Shown: positions 10,985 through 21,935 of the stretch, piece by piece
How the letters are laid out: every line of letters starts with the position of its first letter
Position numbering within the stretch: position 1 is the stretch's first letter
DNA from: Cynocephalus volans
Lineage: Eukaryota > Chordata > Mammalia > Dermoptera > Cynocephalidae
DNA length: 64,000 bases
Reading direction: 5' to 3'
NCBI RefSeq assembly: GCF_027409185.1
Contig: NC_084469.1
Span: forward strand, 101,185,835-101,249,834
The notes under the pieces: generated by a model
Databases searched by the model: none
What the model saw: the letters and a program-made list of their open reading frames with translations, nothing else
Told to the model about the DNA's origin: nothing
Made by a program: the position numbers and the translations under genes

Positions 10985-12100
10985 GTCAATCCCCCCAGTG
11001 ACCTGGCTGTTTGCAGTGAGGACAGGGCCCTGGAGGGGGCCTGGGGTTAGAACAAGCCCATGCCCAGTGGCTCAGCTGACCTCATCTGAAGCAGTTCCTG
11101 GGTGGCATGCTCCTAGAGGCAGATGGCTTTGGAGTATGTGAGCCACAGATGGCATTAGCCAGGAGTTGGTGTTTGGCCTGATCTCTTTGGTAACAATACT
11201 TTTTTTCCTTCTATTGTTAAAAACCTTGAAAGCTGCATCGAGGAGGTCATGTAAAAGAGCCATGTCTCCAGGGGACTTTGGATTTATATGTGTGTATTTA
11301 TGTAAAGCCTCAGAGAGGCAGGATAGGAACTCACTGGGATTTTCAGTGGGTCTCTGTGTGATTTATTTCCATAAGTTTATCATAACTGACCAACTTGTGA
11401 GTAGGCATTTGGAGACCATAAATCAAGTGTGTGATCATGTTATCCCAGAAATCCTGATCCCCATTGCTGGCCTGGTAGTCCCTGGGTCCATGCAAAGCAC
11501 TGCAATGGCTCCCACTGGCTGTCTCTTATTTTGAACATGTTCCTCATCTGCCTGTTGTTGGGCCACTATCCAGACCTGCTCCCTATCTTCAGGGGATGGA
11601 TATGTGTCTGGGTCAGATTGGAAGGATCCCAGTCATTTTTTGATTTGGGAGAGATTGGAAAGAGAAAAGGGGATATGTAGCTAGATAGTTCCCTCTGTCC
11701 CAGCCACTTCATGGAGGGGCTATAAAGGAGCCAGAGCTGAGGCGGGGTTGTCATCTCACTAAGGAGAAGGAGAGGGGGGTTGAATGGCTGAGGATGAAGA
11801 GAGGAAAAAGGTGGAGGGGCTGGTGAAGGATCTGGACTGTAAGGAGTTAGTCAAGGTGGCCCATACGGGGAGCAGAGTAGTCTGACAGATCAAAAGATTG
11901 ATCCATGTCTGGAAAGGGAGGTCAGGCATGAGCTGGGAGAATTTGAGACAAAAGACAGTTTTGACAGAGAGAAGGACTGTAGTTGGAGATAGAAAAAAGA
12001 CTTGGACATAAGAAATCTATCCAACTTTTGCCATTTTGGTGGGTATCTAAATCGAGAGTGCCATTTTGTGGCTACTGGGGTCCATTGTAATGAGGTGTTC
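10985..12100 (-). pseudogene. ERV gag remnant (capsid and nucleocapsid)
   Basis: The capsid region around 11340-11260 shows a major-homology-region-like run ('PTENPSEFLSCLSEA' in pieces, then 'PKSPGDMALLHDLLDAAFKV'). The nucleocapsid shows one zinc-knuckle remnant at about 11025-10993: C-P-H-C-K-Q-P-G-H-W-G, where the C-X2-C-X4-H part is intact and the last cysteine is lost in a G-run with a stop. Gag would form the virion core. The frame is broken repeatedly, so this is a fossil. Confidence 0.75.
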
Positions 12101-12632
12101 AAGTTTTAATGTCTCCCTGAGACAGCCCAGAGGCATAGAGCACAGAGTACAGTAGAAAACAAGACATTTATGTTTAATGTCTCCCTGGAGGCTATGGGGT
12201 AAGTTGTTCATGAGAGCATGGAGGTTTGGATGGTGAGGATCCCATGTAGAGGGTGAGAAAGGGAATGGGCAGTCCTGGTAGAAGAATGTTGCTAACAAAG
12301 AGCATCCTCTTTGCTGTGCACCTTCTTTTTGAGAGAAAAGACATGACCAGCTTATGTAGCATCCTCCAATTGCTGGGGGGCATGAGAGGAGTTTCACTGG
12401 CCAGGCACACCTGGGCTTTGAGAATGAGAGAGAGCAAGCGAGTTGGGGCAACCCGAGGAGAGAGAGGAGTGACCCATTGACTCACCCTGAATTGAGGTCA
12501 ATGTTGGATGCATTAGTCTGAAACTGCAAAAGGAGAGAGTCCCAGAGGTACCTGGTTTGGCAGGTCTGAGAAGGGTGGCCAAGGGCCAATCAAGCCAAGA
12601 GAGGGGTCATCCAGCAGTGTTGGCCAGATCCC
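12101..12632 (-). other. ERV leader / 5' gag region, degenerate
   Basis: This lies between the primer binding site and recognisable gag. Two overlapping frames of 97-134 codons occur on the minus strand but carry no motif I recognise. By position it is the untranslated leader plus the N-terminal (matrix) part of gag. Confidence 0.45.
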
Positions 12633-12651
12633 TTCCTGGGTTTTGGCATCA
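12633..12651 (-). other. Primer binding site, tRNA-Phe type
   Basis: On the minus strand the 19 bases TGATGCCAAAACCCAGGAA match the 18-19-nt complement of the tRNA-Phe 3' end at 16 of 19 positions. All three differences are A where G is expected. It lies 3 nt inside the LTR end (12655), the correct place for a retroviral primer binding site. Confidence 0.75.
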
Positions 12652-12654
12652 TAA

Positions 12655-12990
12655 TGAAGAAAGTGAGCTGAGATGCTGTGTACCAATCAAGCTTTATTTA
12701 AGCAAAAAATCTACCAGGCTGCACTCAAAGTGGGATGTGGGGGAGAGAGAGCTTATATAGGGCACCAAGGGCTGGCTGATACAATCAAGGAGGGGCATTA
12801 TGCTAATGTAGAAGCTATGTGACCAGGGTGTAGAATTGCACCCTTGCAGCAGCAAAAGGGTTTCTGTTTTGCAAAAGTCATGAGTCTTCTCGTAAAGGGA
12901 AGCAGGGACAGATTTGGTGCTGGAGTGGAAGACAAGGCCAAGGGCTATTTTGTGCTTATTGAATGCAAAATGGCACTGGTCACGCTCAAG
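12655..12990 (-). mobile_element. 5' LTR of the endogenous retrovirus
   Basis: On the minus strand the inner end is ...TTTCTTCA at 12655. A TATA box (CTATATAAGC) lies at about 12760-12751 and a polyadenylation signal (AATAAA) at 12698-12693. The spacing implies a short R and U5 (about 75 nt from the TATA-driven start to the LTR end). The outer (U3) end is set at about 12990, where old LINE-1 sequence begins; a clean terminal TG and target duplication were not resolved. It would have been the promoter of the provirus. Confidence 0.7.
12752..12759 (-). promoter_or_regulatory. TATA box of the ERV 5' LTR
   Basis: The element strand reads CTATATAAGC here, about 60 nt upstream of the AATAAA signal, as in retroviral U3 promoters. 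Whether it is still active is unknown. Confidence 0.6.
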
Positions 12991-12995
12991 ATCCA

Positions 12996-13689
12996 TCAAT
13001 TACCTCTTGTCATTTTTGATAATAGCCATTCCAATAGGGGTAAGGTGATTCTCACTGTGATTTTATTGGCAGTTCCCTGATAATTAGTGACAGTTGAGCA
13101 CCTTTTCATATACTTATTGGTCATTTGTATGATTTCTTTGGAAAAAATGTCTATTCAGGTCCTTTGCCAAATTTTTAATTGGGTTATTCGATTTATTGTT
13201 TTTAAGTGATAGGAGTTCCTGCATATCTTTGAAATTAGCCTCTTATCAGAAATGTGGTCTTCTAATATTTTCCTTCACTCTGTTTGTTGTCCTTTAATTT
13301 TTGGATTGCTTCCTTTTGCTATGCAGAAGCTTTTAGTTGATGTAGTCCCACTGCCTTATTTTTCCTTTGTTGCCAGAGTTTGTATTCTGTCCAAAAAAAT
13401 GATTGCCAAGACCAATGTCAGGAAGGATTTTTCCCTATGTATTATTCTAGGATTTTTGAGGTTTCATGTCTCACATTTAAGCATTTAATCCATCTTGAGT
13501 TCATTATTATGCATGGTGTAAGATAAGGATGCAATTCCATTATTCAGTATATGGATATCCAGTTTTCCCAGCACCATTTATTAAAGAGACTATCCAATTC
13601 TCATTTGTGTTCTTGGTGCCCTTGTGAAAGATCAGTTGACCATAGATGTGTAGGTATTTCTAGGCTCTATGTTTTTTTATTGGTCTACT
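12996..13689 (-). mobile_element. Old LINE-1 fragment (ORF2), minus strand
   Basis: The plus strand reads the reverse complement of LINE-1 ORF2 ('ttttgataatagccattcc', 'ttttgctatgcagaagctttt', 'tatggatatccagttttcccagcaccatttatt'). It is highly diverged (L1M-like age). The same copy resumes at about 14436-14560 after a younger LINE-1 insertion. Confidence 0.85.
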
Positions 13690-14435
13690 TTTTAAATTCC
13701 TTATGAATATTCATGAGATACAGAGCTGATCGTCACCCCTCATGCCTAAGATGTGTTGGCCAGATCCATACTGGTAGCATATCCATTACCACAAATTGCA
13801 TTTATACCCTGTGTCCCCCACCCAATTATCCCCAACCTCCCTCTGCCTCCACCTTTTCCCCACTCCACTTTGTATCCCTGGGTATGTTCTCTTCCTCTGC
13901 AAGTCCAATGAACCACTGTGGTCTTTCTTTCCTACCTTCTTTCTCTCTTTGCTCCCACTTATGAGTACGTGTGGTATTTATCCCTTTGTGCTTTGCTTAC
14001 TTCACTCAACATAAGTTTCTCCAGACTCATCCATGTTGTAGCAAATGGGAGAATTTCATTATTTTTTTATGGCAGAGTAGCATTCCATATCTTGGCTCTT
14101 GTAAACAGAGCTGCAATGCACACGAGAGTGCAGGTATCCCTAGGACATGATGATTTCCATTCCTTTGGATATGGACCCAGAAGTGGGATTGCTCGATCAT
14201 ATGGAACATCTATCTGTAGTTGTTTGAGGAAACTCCATACTGTTTTCTGTAGTGGTTGTACTAATTTACAGTCCCACCAACAGTGCAGGAGTGTTCCCTT
14301 CTCTCCACATTCTCACAAGCACTTGTTATTCGCCATCTTTTTGATGGGCAAAGGAACTGAATAAACATTCCTCAAAGGAAGACATACAAATGGCCAACAG
14401 GTACATGAAAAAATAGTCAATATGTTATGCTCTAT
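13690..14435 (-). mobile_element. 5'-truncated, 5'-inverted LINE-1 insertion
   Basis: 13690-13945 is a LINE-1 3'UTR (minus) of the same type as those at 40321, 44642 and 59500. 13946-14342 is the ORF2 C-terminus (minus). 14343-14435 is the next upstream ORF2 segment but in plus orientation ('aaaggaagacatacaaatgg'). This minus-then-plus arrangement is the mark of twin-primed integration. The flanks are the two halves of an older LINE-1, with a diverged ~20-bp repeat ('ctatg..attggtctac' / 'ctattg..atgtatctgc') as the probable target duplication. Confidence 0.75.
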
Positions 14436-14560
14436 TGTTTCATGTATCTGCTTTTATGTAAGTACTACACTGTTTCAATTACTGTATCTTTGCAGTAGAT
14501 TTTGAGAAAAGGTAGAATCATGCCTCCAGCTTTTTTCTTTGTTCTAAGGAAACAGAAAAC
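14436..14560 (-). mobile_element. Continuation of the old minus-strand LINE-1
   Basis: The phrases 'actacactgtttcaattactgtatctttgcagtagatttt' and 'atcatgcctccagc' are the reverse complement of ORF2. They directly continue the copy that breaks off at 13689. Confidence 0.7.
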
Positions 14561-16500
14561 CTATTTTCAAATTTAGGTGGATTCTTAAGGAATCCCCCAA
14601 ACCCAAATAGTCTTGAGGGGAAAATAACAAATTATGAAGACTCACATATCCTGATTTCAAAACCTAATAAGTAGCTACAGTGAATAAAAACAATGTGGTG
14701 TTGGCAAAAGACAGATATATAGAACAATGGAATGGAATAGAAAATCCAGAAGTAAACTCTTCTGTGTATGGTAAAAACATTTTTCACAAAGTGCCAAGAT
14801 CATTCAACAGAAAAATAACCAACATTTTCAAGAAATGATGCCAGGAAAACTGCTTATCCACATGCAAAAGAATCAAGTTGGAACTTTACTTAACACTATA
14901 TATAGAATTAACTCAACTAGCCCAGTGATGACCAATGAGCCACCACAGGAAGCACCCCAGGTTCCTGAGCTGGGACAGTGGGCAGCCAAGGGCCTCAGCC
15001 ACACCACTTCTGCATCTGCAACCAGCCCAGCAATGACCACCAAGGCACCACCAGAAACAGTGGGTTACTGAGCCAGTGTGGTGGGTTGGACAAGAGCTTC
15101 AGCCATACCCCCTGACATCTGCATCCGGCCCAGCAATGACCAAGCTCCTGCTGGAAGCCCCTAGGTCTGCCTTGTCAGAATGAGGGGTGTTCCACAGGTC
15201 TCAACCATGCCCTCCCTCCTTCTTCCTCCTACCACCTTATTTCCCTGCCTCTATCCCTCTCCCCCGCCCCCAACTGCTCCACAACAACATCTCAGAATGT
15301 AGAACAATAATAATATTAATAAATAAATCAATTTTAAAAAAATAATAAAAAATAAAGTTAACTCAAAATAGATCAAAAACCTAAACATAAGAGCTAAAAC
15401 TATATATCTCTTAGAAGAATACATAGGGGTAAATCTTATTTTTGACACTAGATTTGGCAACGATTTTGGGGATGTCACAGCAAAGGCAAACTGCACTTTA
15501 TAAAATTAAAAAACTTTTGCATCAAAGGACAGTATCAATGCGATTAAAAGGCAGTGTAAATCATACATGTGATAGGTGATTAATATCCAGAATGTATAAG
15601 GAGCTACTAATGCTCAACAGCAAAACCATATAAAATTGGTAAAAACCAATTTAAAAATGGGTAAATGACTTGAACAGAGATTTCACTATAGAAAATATAT
15701 AAATTTACAATTAGCACATAAAAAGATGCTCAGCATCACTAATTATTAGGAAAATGTTAATCAGAACCACAATGAAATATCACTCCATTCCCATGAAAAT
15801 GGCTATTATTTTAAAAAGAAAAAGAAAAGAAAAAGAATGTGTGGGAATGCAAAATGGTGTAGGCACTGTATAAAACAGTACGGCAGTTCCTCAAAAAATT
15901 AAACATAAATCCACCATATAATCTAGCAATTCCATTTGTAGGTTTATACCAAAAGCAATTGATACCAGGGACCCGAACAGATGTTTGCATTTATAGCAGC
16001 ATGACTCACAATAGTCAAAAGATGGAAATAACCCAAATGTCCATCGATGGATAAATCAGTACACAAAATGTAGTATATGTGTACAATGGAATGTTATTCA
16101 GCCTTAAAAAGAAGAAAATTTTGATATGTTATAATATGAATGAAACTTGTAAACATTATGATAAATGAAATAAGCCAGACATGAAAGAACAAATAGTGTA
16201 TGATTCCACTTATATTATGTACCTAAAAGAGTCAAATTAATTTACACAGAAAGTAGTGGTTGACAGAAGTGCAGGTAGGGGAGAATGGGGACTTATTTTC
16301 TAACGGGTACAGAGTTTCAGTTCGAGAAAAATGAAAATGTTCCAGAGATGGATAGTAGTGATGGTTGCACAATGACAGGAACATTCTTAATACCACTGAA
16401 TTTTATTCTTCAAGATGGTAAAATGGGAAATTTATGTTATGTATGTTTTACCACACTTCACTGAAATTTTTTTTAAAAGAGTGGCCTAGTCTTAAAAGAG
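14561..16500 (+). mobile_element. Old LINE-1 3' half, plus strand, interrupted by a retroposon
   Basis: 14561-14916 and 15359-16500 together read as LINE-1 ORF2 C-terminal sequence ('gttggcaaaagacag', 'atgtccatcgatggataaatcagt', 'ttattcagccttaaaaagaag'). An L1M-type 3'UTR ('ttccagagatggatagtagtgatggttgcac', 'accacacttcactgaaattt') follows. It is full of stops. The break at 14917-15358 is a later insertion. Confidence 0.85.
14917..15358 (+). mobile_element. Composite retroposon of three ~104-bp units with an A-rich tail
   Basis: The element is bounded by a perfect 9-bp direct repeat TTAACTCAA (14908-14916 and 15359-15367). It contains three diverged tandem GC-rich units starting at about 14919, 15024 and 15127, each opening with 'agcccag(t/c)(g/a)atgacca' and with 'ctcagcca(c/t)ac' near its end. 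A pyrimidine-rich stretch (15205-15285) and an A/AAT-rich tail (15297-15358) follow. The target duplication plus A-tail indicate mobilisation by LINE-1. It carries no tRNA or 7SL head that I can recognise. The architecture (tandem GC-rich units, tail) recalls SVA-type composite elements, but no sequence relation is claimed. Confidence 0.7.
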
Positions 16501-18318
16501 AGTTTATTCCATAAATAACTTATTGTTAGGTATAGGAAGGAATCCAAAGTTCACAGAGACTGGTATGCTGGATGTTCTCAGATCCAATGCCTGAAATCTC
16601 CAGAATGCCCTAAGAAGAAAGGGCTTAGAGGCTGTTGTGTTCACCAGGAGATCGAGAAATACAGATGATATGTGTACCATCTCCTTGGAAATCTCTGTAG
16701 GGTTGTCTTAATGTATGACTGAGTTAGCGTGGGAAATGTTGGAAATGAAATAAGGTCACCCTGAGTTCAGTGGGGAGAATGGCATCTTGGACTGCCAGAG
16801 GCCAAGTGCACATCACTCAACCCAGGAGGCAAGAAACTAATTGTTAATGTAAAAGTCAGTGGGACCAATGTTTTATTCCCGACTCACGGAACTACAGAAA
16901 TTTTTGGAAAAAGAAATTGATTATGGTGTCTCCGTGAAGAAATATGATGGGCATCTTATTAAGATCCCATGAATCTGTGTAGCAACAACAACAACAGTCT
17001 AATTCTTATAAATAGAAGATTGGTCTAAGTCACCAGAATGAAGATTCAAAACATTTCACTTGATTCTCACAATTGAGACTGTCACTGACACAGACCCACC
17101 AATCAGGGGCAAGGTAACCTTGAGAAAAGACTACTACTGCATACATGAATGCTCTATGTTTTCCTCCTAACTCTACACAAAGGCACTGGTCTGTTGGAGC
17201 CAGCTCAAAACAGGTCATGAGGTCTGACTGTACACATTGTGTCTCACTCCATGGTCAGCAAAAGTCACACTGATAGAATGAAATTGCCCAATGGGAGAAT
17301 ATTTATGCTACAAAAGTCAGCAAATGCTACAATTAAGCACTTCCTTCCTGTGGATTTTTCCTAGAAAATTATAAAGTGGTTAATAGGAAAATAGCATTAT
17401 GGCATACAGATTAATGTGGTCATCTATGGGAAATATGATAGTAAAGCATTAGCCCTTTGCTGTTTCACAAAGCTTATCTTACTTCCATAATTATATCCTG
17501 ATATTATTACCTAATTTATGGAATGCATAGTTGAAAAATTTATAATTGGCCATTGGTAGAATACCTACAAAGCTTTCATAATATGTGAACAAGGGATATT
17601 ATGGTAGCTGGTGCCAAGAGAAATCTACAGTGTTCCTGCCTATCAAAATATTAAGAGTAACAGTGCATTCCCAGGAAAATCGCAATGATTAGTGACACTA
17701 TCAGTGCTTGAAATACCATGGCTAGTGATGACTGTTATGACCCTACTTAACTAATGTTTTGGATGTTACAGAAGAAAATTAGATATCGGAGAGTGAATTC
17801 AGATCACTGTAAACTTTATCATGTTGTGACTCCAGTTGCCTCTGCTATTGCAGATGTGATTTCTTTCTGAAGTGGGTTGACACAAATCCTGAAAATTGGT
17901 ATATAGCCTCCACTTTGATAAATGATTTTTCTCTAAGAGCAACTTATATTAGGGGCAGCTGTTTTAATCTGACAGGCCCAGCAGTACACATTTGCTCCTA
18001 TAACACTTCCTATAATATTATAAGTATCCAGTTTCCTGTATTATACATTTTGCTGCTACAAATTCATGCACTGGATTCTATTTTCAACACTGAACCCCGA
18101 AAAAATATAATGAGAAAGATCAAAAATTTTTTAAAGAAAATACAGAAAAAAAAATCCATTTCTTAAAGTGTGTGAAATGTTAAAGAGACCAAACTTTGTC
18201 AATAAGGTAAATTGCAGATTGTATCAGTAAACTGAAAAAAATATATTATGATTTATGTCTTCTAGGGTTTTGAGCACTGTTACTGATGAATAAGTCTATA
18301 TTCAGACAAAGAATCTCC
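16501..18318. other. Unassigned DNA downstream of OR gene 1
   Basis: This is the 3' flank of the receptor gene on the minus strand. I see no gene or nameable repeat, apart from general AT-richness. The short open frame at 17915-18166 ends in lysine-rich low-complexity sequence and is not supported. Unlike the 3' flanks of the other two receptors, it shows no clear match to them. Confidence 0.5.
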
Positions 18319-19257
18319 TTATGTAGAGAATGGTTTTGGGCTGAAGAGTTTGTAAAGGGCTTGCTTTATGTCCTTGTTTTTAAGACTGTAAATAAAGGGG
18401 TTCAGCATGGGTGTGACCACAGTGTACATCACTGAGGCTATGGCACTTGCCCTGTGGTTTTGGGTAGCTGCAGAACTAAGGTACACTCCAAGACCTGTAC
18501 CATAAAACAAGCAGACAACTGAGAGATGAGACCCGCAGGTAAAAAATGCTTTATACTTGCCCTCAGCTGATGAAATTCTAAAAATAGATGTTACAATCTT
18601 AGAGTAAGAGAAAAGGATACCAGTGAGTGGAATAACACCTGCAATTCCAGTCACAAAATACATTACAACGTCATTGGAGAAGGTGTCAGAACAAGCAAGT
18701 TGGAACAACTGATTAATTTCACAGAAAAAGTGGGGAATTTCCACTTCTGTACAAAAAGACAGTTGCAAAACCATTAAGCTCTCTAACAAAGACTGCAGGG
18801 CAGTTATGATCCAGGATGCCAGAAGCAGGAGGCCACAGAGCTGGGCGTTCATGATGATGGTGTAGCGCAGGGGGTGACAGATGGCCACAAACCGATCGTA
18901 TGCCATCACAGTTAGGAGGAAGTTATCCAAATCTCCAAAAAGCACGAAAAAGTAAATCTGAGCAATGCATCCTGCATAGGTAATGAGTTTGCTCTGTGTC
19001 TGGAAGTTCAGCAGCATCTTTGGGACAGTGGTGGAGGTTAAGCAGATGTCAGCAAAAGAGAGATTGGAGAGGAAGAAGTACATGGGTGTGTGGAGGCGGG
19101 AGTCGGTGATAACGGCCAGGATGATGAGCAGGTTCCCAGAGAAGGTGACCAGGTACATGGACAGGAACCACCCATATATGAGAGGTTCCAGCTCTCTCTC
19201 CTCTGAGAGTCCCAGGAGGATAAATTCTGAAACACATGTTTGGTTTTCCAGTCCCAT
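18319..19257 (-). CDS. Olfactory receptor, family 7-like (intact, gene 1)
   Basis: This 312-residue, seven-transmembrane odorant receptor (class II, family 7-like) would signal through the olfactory G protein and adenylate cyclase in olfactory cilia. Visible marks: N-terminal glycosylation site N5-Q-T; TM1 'GNLLI' (41-45); '[18 protein letters not shown]' (55-72) at TM2; C97 and C179 for the conserved disulfide; '[16 protein letters not shown]' (118-133) at the end of TM3; 'SYSKIVTSI' in TM5; '[12 protein letters not shown]' (236-247) at TM6, with F where S is usual; '[12 protein letters not shown]' (283-294) in TM7. The length is that of a normal single-exon OR, and the ATG at 19257 matches the family start. 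No frame break. A LINE-1 begins about 130 bp upstream. It is more diverged from the other two receptors here than they are from each other. A family 7 subfamily cannot be fixed without a tree. Confidence 0.95.
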   Translation of the reverse strand: MGLENQTCVSEFILLGLSEERELEPLIYGWFLSMYLVTFSGNLLIILAVITDSRLHTPMYFFLSNLSFADICLTSTTVPKMLLNFQTQSKLITYAGCIAQIYFFVLFGDLDNFLLTVMAYDRFVAICHPLRYTIIMNAQLCGLLLLASWIITALQSLLESLMVLQLSFCTEVEIPHFFCEINQLFQLACSDTFSNDVVMYFVTGIAGVIPLTGILFSYSKIVTSIFRISSAEGKYKAFFTCGSHLSVVCLFYGTGLGVYLSSAATQNHRASAIASVMYTVVTPMLNPFIYSLKNKDIKQALYKLFSPKPFST

Positions 19258-19384
19258 GTGCTGATGAAACTGCTAGAAAAGATTTTAAAAGATTGCAAAT
19301 TTAGAGACAAGCAGTGTTCAACAGATTAACAGAAGTCTTGTTTGCCTTTTGCACACATTTAGTGATTGAATTCCTTTATATCAT

Positions 19385-21935
19385 ATACAGGTCTATGAAG
19401 CAAACATCACCCTGATACCAAAACCAGGTAAAGATACACCAAAAAAAACAAACAAACAAACAACAACAAAAAAAAAAAACTACAGGCCAATATCCTTGAT
19501 GAATATAGACACAAAAATCTTCAATAAAATACTAACTAACAGAATACAGCAACACATCCACAAAATTATACACCATGACCAAGTGGGATTGATCCCAGGG
19601 ATGCAAGGTTGGTTCAACATACACAAATCAATAACTGTGATACACCGTATCAATAAAATCAAGCATAAGGACCACATGATGATCTCCATAGATGCTGAAA
19701 AAGCATTTGATAAAATCGAACACACATTCATGATAAAGACTCTGTACCAGTTAGGTATAGACCGAAAGTATCTCAGCATAATTAAAGCCATATATGATAA
19801 ACCCACTGCCAATATCATCCCGAATGGGGAAAAGCTGTAAGCTTTTCCTTTAAGAACAGGAACTATACAAGGATGCCCACTCTCACCACACCTATTCAAC
19901 ATGGTGTTGGAAGTACTAGCCACAGCAATCAGAGAAGAGAAGGAAATAAAGGGCATCCCGACTGGAAAAGATGAAGTCACACTGTCCCTGTTTGCAGATG
20001 ACATGATTCTACATATCGAACAACCTAAAGGCTTTACAAAAAAACTCTTGGAGTTCATAAATGATTTCAGCAAAGTTGCAGTATAAAAAATCAACACACA
20101 AAAATCATTCTCCAAAAGTGAACATGCAGAAAGAGAAATAAAAAAAGCCAGCCCATTTACAATAGCCACCAAAAAAATTAAATACTTAGGAATTGAGTTA
20201 ACCAAGGATGTGAAAAATCTCTGTAATGAGAACTACAAACCACTGCTGAGAGAAATTAAAGAGAGCACAAGAAGATGGAAAGATATCACATGCTGTTGGA
20301 TTGGAAGAATCAATATTGTGAAAATGTCCATACTGCACAAAGTGATATATGCATTCAATGCAATCCCCATCAAAATTCCAATGACATTATTCTCAGAAAT
20401 GGAAAAAACTATCCCAAAATTTATATGCAGTAAGAATAGAGCACACATAGCCAAAGCAATTCTGAGCAAAAAATAAAAATAAAAGTAAAGCTGGAGGTAT
20501 AACACCACCTGACTTTAAACAATACTACAAAGCTATGATAACCAAAACAGCATGGTACTGGCATAAAAACAGACACACTGATCAATGGAATAGAATAGAG
20601 AATCCAGAAATCTACCCACACACCTACAGCCATCTGATCTTTGACAAAGGGACCAAGCCTATACACTGGGGAAGAAACTGCCTCTTCAGCAAATGGTGCT
20701 GTAATAACTGGATATCCATATGCAGGAGAATGAAACTAGACCCATACTTCTCACTATGTACTAAAATCTACTAAAAGTGGGTTAAAGAATTAAATATACA
20801 CCCTGAAACAATAAAACTTCTTAAAGAAAACAGGAGAAACACTTCAGGAAGTAGGACTGGACACAGACTTCATGAATATGACCCCCAAAGCACAGGCAAC
20901 CAAAGGAAAACTAAACAAGTGGGATTATATCAAACTAAAAAGCTTCTGCACAGCAAATGAAACAATTAACAGAGTTAAAAGTCAACCAACAGGGTTGGGA
21001 GAAAATATTTCCAAAATTTACATCTGACAAAGGATTACTATGCAGAATATGCAAGAAACTGAAACAACTTTACAACAAAAAAACAAGTAACCCAATTAAA
21101 AAGTGGGCAAAAGAGCTAAATAGGCATTTCTCTAAGGAAGATATACAAATGGCCAACAGACATGTGAAAAAATGCTCAACATCACTCAGCATTTGGGAAA
21201 TGCAAATCAAAACTATACTGAGATACCAGCTCACCCCAGTTAGGATGGCTAATATCCAAAAGACTGTGAAGGATAAATGCTGGTGAGGTTGTGGAGAAAA
21301 AGGAACTCTCATACATTGTTGGTGGGACTGCAAAATGGTGCAGCCTCTATGGAAAATGGTATGGAGGTCCTTCAAACAATTGCAGATAGATCTACCATAT
21401 GACCCAACTATCCCACTGCTGGGAATATACCCAGAAGAATGGAAATCATCTAGTCAAAAATATACCTGTTCCCCAATGTTCATTGCAGCACTCTTTACAA
21501 TAGCTAAGAGTTGGAACCAGCCCAAATGCCCATCATCAGATGAGTGGATACGGAAAATGTGGTATATCTACACAATGAAATACTACTCAGCTATTAAAAA
21601 GAGTGAAATACTGCCATTTGCAACAACATGGATGGACCTAGAGAGAATTATACTAAGTGAAACAAGTCAGGCACAGAAAGAAAAATATCACATGTTCTCA
21701 TTTATTTGTGGGAGCTAAAAATTAATATATAAATGCACAAATGAACTGGGTGGGAGGGAAGAAGACAACAATTACAATTCCTTGAAGTTGATATGACAAG
21801 TGAACAGAAAGGACATTGTTGCGAAGGAGGGGGGAGATGGAGAGGGGAGGGAGGTTTCGGTGATGGGCCACAATAATCAACCACATTGTATATTGACAAA
21901 ATAAAATAAAATTTAAAAAATAAATAAATAAAGTA
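19385..21935 (+). mobile_element. 5'-truncated LINE-1, plus strand
   Basis: It starts in the middle of ORF2 ('ctatgaagcaaacatcaccctgataccaaaacc') and runs through the RT palm (the FADD box is intact in '[11 protein letters not shown]', about 19990-20010), the C-terminal domain (21335-21718 'MWYIYTMKYYSAIKK'), a 3'UTR and an A-rich tail at about 21935. Frames are broken (20087, 20478 and later), so it is inactive. Its 3'UTR type matches the copies at 3146 and 30178. It lies immediately 5' of OR gene 1, in the opposite orientation. Confidence 0.9.

Larger units (their letters stand above)
8763..12990 (-). mobile_element. Degenerate gammaretrovirus-like endogenous retrovirus (tRNA-Phe type), env-less
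   Basis: In element order on the minus strand: 5' LTR (12990-12655), primer binding site (12651-12633), gag (about 12100-10985), protease/early pol (10800-10490), RT (10400-9720), RNase H (9060-8850), then abruptly R/U5 of a 3' LTR (8848-8763). The short LTR remnant at 8763-8845 matches 12655-12740 of the 5' LTR, which ties the two ends together. Frames are broken throughout. The integrase, env, polypurine tract and U3 of the 3' LTR are missing. Class I (gamma/epsilon-like) is inferred from gag and pol style; the Phe primer site is reminiscent of HERV-F-type elements. It is not capable of expression as a virus. Confidence 0.85.

Noticed and set aside
12047-12485. Minus-strand frames of 97-134 codons as a possible new gene
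   Set aside because: They lie in the leader/5' gag region of the endogenous retrovirus, overlap each other and show no motif.
14835-15071. 78-codon Pro/Ala/Thr-rich frame
   Set aside because: It runs from LINE-1 sequence into the composite retroposon across the insertion joint, so it cannot be an old gene.
18983-19264. Plus-strand frames antisense to the OR genes (also 38509-38796 and 49267-49554)
   Set aside because: They recur at the same place in each receptor because the conserved TM1-TM2 codons happen to leave the antisense frame open. They are shadows of the receptor frames.
19480-20205. 241-codon minus-strand frame
   Set aside because: It is antisense to LINE-1 ORF2 RT sequence (the FADD region is on the other strand) and reads as hydrophobic nonsense.
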